IMG/VR virus record: IMGVR_UViG_3300009431_000980
Coordinates: 1-64,000 of that record
DNA: 64,000 nt
Strand: one strand, 5' to 3'
DNA from: a virus
Of the stretch, positions 59,968 through 64,000 are shown in pieces. Each line of letters begins with the position of its first letter. Within the stretch, counting starts at the first letter, position 1. The notes beneath the pieces were generated by a model, which had not been told where the DNA came from, searched no databases, and saw only the letters and a list, made by a program, of their open reading frames with translations. A program made the position numbers and the translations under genes.

Positions 59968-61323
59968 TTATCTCTTCTGCTCTTTGATTCCACGACTAAA
60001 ATTGTTGCTGCCGCTCCTAGAGTATAGGTCCTCTGGCCCATAGTCCTCAGAGTATCTTCCTATTGTACCATAACTGCCGCCTTTACTCGCTTCTGCCCAA
60101 ACAGGACCAGATATTGGCCTGGTGCCTATGTCTCCCCTGGCTAATTTACCAGCAAGGATGTTTGTAAGAAGATCCAACTGCCGCAGATCTTCTGCTAAGG
60201 TATCTGAATCAGTTCTGGTTTGTATACGAATATCCCCTAGAGCTTTTGAAGCTCCTCCGGAACCTCCGGGGTCACGAAGAATAATCTGTACCAAATCACG
60301 CTGGGCCCTGGCAAGAACATATTCCTTAGCATAGTAGGGGACCGTACTGGGCCAGGTATGGTTATTACCGGTCCATATATCCTTTGCTATTCGACTAATC
60401 TTATAGAGTAAAACTGATAAGGTATAGTCATTAAACTTACCCGTTGCAGGTCCCATAGCCAGACGTAATTCCTCTACCGGGGCGTATTGGGGTACCATTT
60501 CTGAAAGAAAGGATACCTCGGGAGTAAATCTGTTGGTAGGAATGAAAACATCCACCTCATAAGTAAAATTTGGGTCGGTAACAAAGGTACACGGTATCAT
60601 ACCATCTGATATAGCCCCAGAACTAGCTACCACAATAGAACTTTCCTCTATCTCGGTTTCATCATCATAAAGCACTAATCTAATAGCCACATCCTCAGAC
60701 AAATCGCCGGATGAGGTAATAATAATATAATCCCCACTTACAACAGACTGAGAATACTTCTGCCAATAACTATCACCCATTGGATATCCAAGGGGATGAT
60801 AAGCCTTAATAGAGGCGGCTGTATCGGAAGGAACAGGTCCTGTGAGTGCTATTCTCAAACTCGGAGAGAGAACACCTATACTATCATCGAGCGGCTCTGA
60901 AGAAACTATATAGAGTTCATCTCCCGTAGGTTGGGTTGTTGGGTCAACACCGAATGGAATGGAATCCTCTTGATCCTCACTATCCTCATATAAGCCGGTT
61001 GTAAAGCTCCATGAGATGGTAGGAGATATAAGTTCTTGCTGCCCGGCTGAGATAATTCCATGTGGCCCACCCATAACGATAGCTGTATAGCGTGTATTGC
61101 CTGCTAAATTATCGTTGGGAGTATAGCGTACTGTATTGTTGCCAACTAAAGTAACCGTGCCCTCAATAGGTGTTAGGGTGTTGGCTTTTACAAAACTGAA
61201 GCTGAGGGAAGTTACGCTGGAGGCAAGTACAGCCGCATTGAATGTGGCTTCCACTGTTGTATCAAGTAATACATCAGTGGCATTAAATGATGGAGATATT
61301 GACGTAACATCAAAGGTGGTCAT
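59968..61323 (-). CDS. Ig-like domain fused to connector-like domain, neck protein (451 aa)
   Basis: Residues 1-112 form a bacterial Ig-like (SbsA/Big_5 type) domain: TSISPSFNATDVLLD, ATFNAAVLASSVTS, LAGNTRYTAIVMGG and ISWSFTTG. The middle is beta-rich. From about 280 a helical segment (PVEELRLAMGPATGKFNDY, then YVLARAQRDLVQIILRDPGG) resembles head-tail connector/adaptor proteins. The start lies 10 bases after the preceding stop. The fusion would place a surface Ig domain on the neck. Confidence 0.55.
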   Translation of the reverse strand: MTTFDVTSISPSFNATDVLLDTTVEATFNAAVLASSVTSLSFSFVKANTLTPIEGTVTLVGNNTVRYTPNDNLAGNTRYTAIVMGGPHGIISAGQQELISPTISWSFTTGLYEDSEDQEDSIPFGVDPTTQPTGDELYIVSSEPLDDSIGVLSPSLRIALTGPVPSDTAASIKAYHPLGYPMGDSYWQKYSQSVVSGDYIIITSSGDLSEDVAIRLVLYDDETEIEESSIVVASSGAISDGMIPCTFVTDPNFTYEVDVFIPTNRFTPEVSFLSEMVPQYAPVEELRLAMGPATGKFNDYTLSVLLYKISRIAKDIWTGNNHTWPSTVPYYAKEYVLARAQRDLVQIILRDPGGSGGASKALGDIRIQTRTDSDTLAEDLRQLDLLTNILAGKLARGDIGTRPISGPVWAEASKGGSYGTIGRYSEDYGPEDLYSRSGSNNFSRGIKEQKR

Positions 61324-61333
61324 TTACACAGTC

Positions 61334-62014
61334 TTAAAGAGCAAACCTTACGGGTTTGCTATCCCTGGTAATGGGTTCATCATCCCTCTCCTGCACCACC
61401 CGAGTAATGCCGGAGGAAAGGCCCATACTCACCAGAATTTGTTTGATTGTATCGAGTACACTGTCACGGGGATGTAATACGCGGTTGTACCCGTGCTTTT
61501 CAATGTCCATAGCTTCACGAAGAAAAGCTTCTGCATTCTCCTTTGACATAGAGGCAGTTATTTTAGGTAGCTCCTTTGTAAGTTCTATAACTGTCTTCTG
61601 CAATATCTGATAGGCCTTTGAGTTTTGGTCTCCATAAGTTAATGTACCTTTAGCAATGCTAGGATTCCTTGGAGTCCGTTTATTTGCCTTAACATCATCC
61701 TTATCCAACTCGGTCCAAACAAGTTTATCCTTTCGGCGTCCTTTAGATCCCGCTACCTTGTTCTTATCAGCCCACTTCTTATAACTATTCGCTACCTTTA
61801 ATATCCCCATACCAATGGCCTTCTTAACTATATCCACAGCCTCACCAGGAATATCCTCAGTCCTGGCCCACCAGGACTCCTCCTCCTCGGGATTAAACCA
61901 ATTCAACTGAAACTTAGTTGTTGGATCCTGCCACATCATCTGATTGGTTAGAATAACGTATTTCTTACTAAATTCCTTTTTGGTGGTATTCTTTTGTTCT
62001 TTGTCAGTACTCAT
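61334..62014 (-). CDS. hypothetical protein (226 aa), head-region
   Basis: Lysine-rich and helical, with a WWARTED segment near residue 47 and a basic stretch SKGRRKDKLVW around residue 90. GGAGGA precedes the ATG. It sits between the capsid gene and neck genes, where minor head or packaging accessory proteins are found. No family was recognised, and the basic tract could contact DNA. Confidence 0.6.
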   Translation of the reverse strand: MSTDKEQKNTTKKEFSKKYVILTNQMMWQDPTTKFQLNWFNPEEEESWWARTEDIPGEAVDIVKKAIGMGILKVANSYKKWADKNKVAGSKGRRKDKLVWTELDKDDVKANKRTPRNPSIAKGTLTYGDQNSKAYQILQKTVIELTKELPKITASMSKENAEAFLREAMDIEKHGYNRVLHPRDSVLDTIKQILVSMGLSSGITRVVQERDDEPITRDSKPVRFAL

Positions 62015-62063
62015 ATAGGTATTGATTCCTCCACTGTTTTAGTCCATATACATATACACAGAT

Positions 62064-62095
62064 GATAGCGGCGGGGTTATTGCCCCACCACTATC
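62064..62095 (-). terminator. strong hairpin after the capsid gene
   Basis: On the minus strand GATAGTGGTGGGG pairs with CCCCGCCGCTATC (13 pairs, two G-U) around a six-base loop, about 35 bases after the capsid stop. No long T-run follows, so partial termination or mRNA 3'-end stabilisation is as likely as full termination. Confidence 0.55.
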
Positions 62096-62130
62096 TGATT
62101 GTGTGTATATATGCTAATGTGCTATCTGTA

Positions 62131-63474
62131 CTAGTCTACAATAGCTGAGCTATGGTTAAGGGCTGATAACACCTGTTGATTAACATTGTCAAAGACATAG
62201 TTCTTCTCAATAACAACATCGCGAGCAACGGCAATACCCTTACCCTGTTCAAACAGACCCATACCCCAACGTTCCTTTATCTTCATAGCCCGAATATCGC
62301 GTTCCGGATCGTTCCACTCATCAATGGAAGGTTCTTCCTTACTGAGTAAAAGACCGCAGCGTGAACTGTCAGCCATAATGATATCGGCTACATGTTTAGT
62401 TGCAGAGCCTACAGTAGCTGTCTTATATGTTACGTGTGGCGATACAATCACCCTAAGAGGTGACGGGAGATAGCTTGGAGCAATCTGAAATGTGGCCCCT
62501 AAAGGATTAAGGGACGTTACAAATGGATTGTTACCAGCTACACGATTATCGTCACCACCCGTTGAGCTGTCGAATCCACGGCCCGTGGCAGTTGTCCGAG
62601 CACCCAGACCGGCAAAGCCGGTTCCAAATGCTTTGGAATAGCTTCCGCCAGGGAGTCTGTTGGTTGCCAGTGTAGCACCTTTAAAAATGATCTCACGAGT
62701 TTCTGGATCCGTCATAAAGACCTTCCAGGATAATGGATTCATCAATAAGGTGTCAGGCGCAAAACCTCGTAGATAGAGATAGGCATACATCTCAAAAATA
62801 TCATCTACCGTCATGGAGCCATTCTGTGCGCCATCTATACCGCGGCCGGAACAAGAACCTATATCCGCTGTGGATGGAGAGGAATTATCAAATACATCAA
62901 TACCCATATCATTTACGAGTTTGATACCATATTCCTCCTTATGTCTTGCAAGAGCTCGGCCAGCCATACGAAGCCAGAGACCGAAAACATCAAAGAGATT
63001 GTCTTCTATAACTTCTTCAGTAACACGCATCTTCAAGCCATGCTTGGAGATACCTACCTGGATCATGTGACCCTCACCAAAGTTAAATTCAACCTCTTCA
63101 TATTCCCCGCCTTCTGGAACCTCAGCCGCATGAAACGCACCTAGTGAGCCAATCTCAACCTGTCGCCCAGGTCCTTCATACCGAATATCGGTAAACAGAT
63201 TTGGCACAACAACGAGCTCAGGCTCAATAGCATCTCTAACTACACGGGAAATTGAGGTTTCAATGAACCTTGTTAGGTCCTTACTAGTAACCGTGTCAGC
63301 AATCTCCGGAATACTCTTTAACTCCTCAGGGATGGAAAAGAGATCATTAAAACCGAGCTGGACAATGGTTTTATCCTCTTTTGGAAGACCAACCACGCCA
63401 TTATTCGTGAAGACATTGTAGACAAGATCATTAAGGATCTGTTCGCCAGTACGGTTTGTACTTAGTATCTTCAT
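62131..63474 (-). CDS. major capsid protein (HK97-fold type)
   Basis: 447 aa, the right length for an HK97-like capsid protein of large myoviruses. The N-terminal region is acidic and helical; the middle holds AYLYLRGFAPDTLLMNPLSW; the C-terminal region (ERWGMGLFEQGKGIAVARDV, residues about 402-421) is a segment typical of SPO1-type capsid proteins. Its position ahead of the neck genes, sheath and tube agrees. GAGGAG precedes the ATG, and a hairpin follows the gene. Confidence 0.75.
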   Translation of the reverse strand: MKILSTNRTGEQILNDLVYNVFTNNGVVGLPKEDKTIVQLGFNDLFSIPEELKSIPEIADTVTSKDLTRFIETSISRVVRDAIEPELVVVPNLFTDIRYEGPGRQVEIGSLGAFHAAEVPEGGEYEEVEFNFGEGHMIQVGISKHGLKMRVTEEVIEDNLFDVFGLWLRMAGRALARHKEEYGIKLVNDMGIDVFDNSSPSTADIGSCSGRGIDGAQNGSMTVDDIFEMYAYLYLRGFAPDTLLMNPLSWKVFMTDPETREIIFKGATLATNRLPGGSYSKAFGTGFAGLGARTTATGRGFDSSTGGDDNRVAGNNPFVTSLNPLGATFQIAPSYLPSPLRVIVSPHVTYKTATVGSATKHVADIIMADSSRCGLLLSKEEPSIDEWNDPERDIRAMKIKERWGMGLFEQGKGIAVARDVVIEKNYVFDNVNQQVLSALNHSSAIVD

Positions 63475-63534
63475 ATTATTTATTGCACTCCTCAGATATT
63501 AAGCGTGCAAATGATTTGGCCTCTAAGGACCTGG

Positions 63535-63571
63535 GGAGACAGAAGGTCTCCGGTCCTGTTAAGAACCGGAG
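63535..63571 (-). terminator. alternative hairpins upstream of the capsid gene
   Basis: Minus-strand CTCCGGTTC/GGACCGGAG (63548-63571) and the overlapping GGAGAC/GTCTCC (63535-63551) can form mutually exclusive stems between the partial gene and the capsid gene. Weak T-run. This could be a terminator, an attenuator or a processing site. Confidence 0.4.
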
Positions 63572-63597
63572 CCTTGGTAGTCTTATTGTATCTATTA

Positions 63598-64000
63598 CTA
63601 ACGCAGAGATATCTGTATATGGGCATAACCTATGGCACCCGCCTGGATTGCATCTCGAATATAGATTGCCTTATCCTTATCGGAGGGCCAAGTAATGCCA
63701 CAACCCGTGAAGATTTTATCAGCGAAGTCATACAGGTTCTCAGGTACGCCGGCTGTTTTGGTACCGGTCTGGAACTGGTCCCAGTATGTGTCAACCGTCT
63801 CAAGGAGATCCTTGGGATGGCGTGTATCAATACCAATCAAGCGACCTACAGTCTGTGTGTTACGGCTTTCAGCCAAACTGGCCCCTTGCATAGCAAAGTT
63901 ACCGAAGACATCGGACTTCACAAGGGAACCTGCCAGGCCATGACCTGTTTGCGAGGTATTAAAGGTTAGGAAGGAGTAGTATTTCTCAACCGCTTCATAA
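63598..64000 (-). CDS. hypothetical head-region protein, 5' end outside the window
   Basis: The frame is open to the right edge; at least 133 C-terminal residues are present, from YEAVEKYYSFLTFNTSQTGH through FGNFAMQGASLAESRNTQTV to AIGYAHIQISLR. A GTG at 63921 is internal, not the start. No family was recognised. The position directly before the capsid gene is where scaffold, protease or minor head proteins lie. Confidence 0.6.
   Translation of the reverse strand, partial: YEAVEKYYSFLTFNTSQTGHGLAGSLVKSDVFGNFAMQGASLAESRNTQTVGRLIGIDTRHPKDLLETVDTYWDQFQTGTKTAGVPENLYDFADKIFTGCGITWPSDKDKAIYIRDAIQAGAIGYAHIQISLR

Noticed and set aside
1-64000. tRNA genes, CRISPR arrays, insertion sequences, integrase or attachment sites
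   Set aside because: None was recognised on either strand by reading; a dedicated tRNA or repeat scan was not possible here.

Overview
This 64-kb window is a late structural gene block of a large contractile-tailed bacteriophage (a myovirus, probably jumbo-sized). Every confident gene is on the minus strand, so transcription runs from right to left. Coding is dense, genes often overlap by 1-4 bases or sit a few bases apart, Shine-Dalgarno sites are of GGAGG type and all three standard stop codons are used. No host marker, tRNA, CRISPR array or integrase was seen, so the host is unknown.

Layout in transcription order. (1) Head and neck, 64000-58806: the 3' part of an unidentified gene, the major capsid protein, an unknown 226-aa protein, an Ig-like/connector fusion and two small neck proteins. 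(2) Tail sheath, 58620-55963. (3) A tail-tube-like gene, 55758-49583. Only about 0.62 kb of this 6.2 kb is coding. I reconstruct eight exons separated by seven group I introns carrying five LAGLIDADG homing-endonuclease genes. P1/P10 guide pairings and an almost gap-free alignment with the next gene support the splice sites; only the 5' site of intron 6 is unresolved. (4) Two further tube-like paralogues and two small proteins in the tail-chaperone position, 49542-46303. (5) Three giant virion proteins, 46298-17902. The first, at the tape-measure position, is a 4392-aa precursor with five inteins (mature product about 2210 aa) and a RecB/Cas4-type PD-(D/E)XK nuclease domain. The second (2634 aa) has a DEDDh exonuclease motif set and a DxDGD motif like the active site of two-barrel RNA polymerases. 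The third (2378 aa) starts with a lytic transglycosylase domain and ends in hub-like sequence. (6) Baseplate and fibres, 17895-1: spike-like protein, gp25-like and J-like wedge proteins, then a series of long extracellular-type proteins ending in a PKD-repeat protein that runs off the left edge.

Two features stand out. One is the accumulation of self-splicing elements (seven introns, five inteins, ten endonuclease domains) in two genes about 3 kb apart, the tube and the first giant protein. The other is a set of giant virion proteins with nuclease and possible RNA-polymerase motifs, which suggests a package of enzymes ejected with the genome. The splice reconstruction comes from the sequence itself; the RNA-polymerase and ejection ideas are inference.
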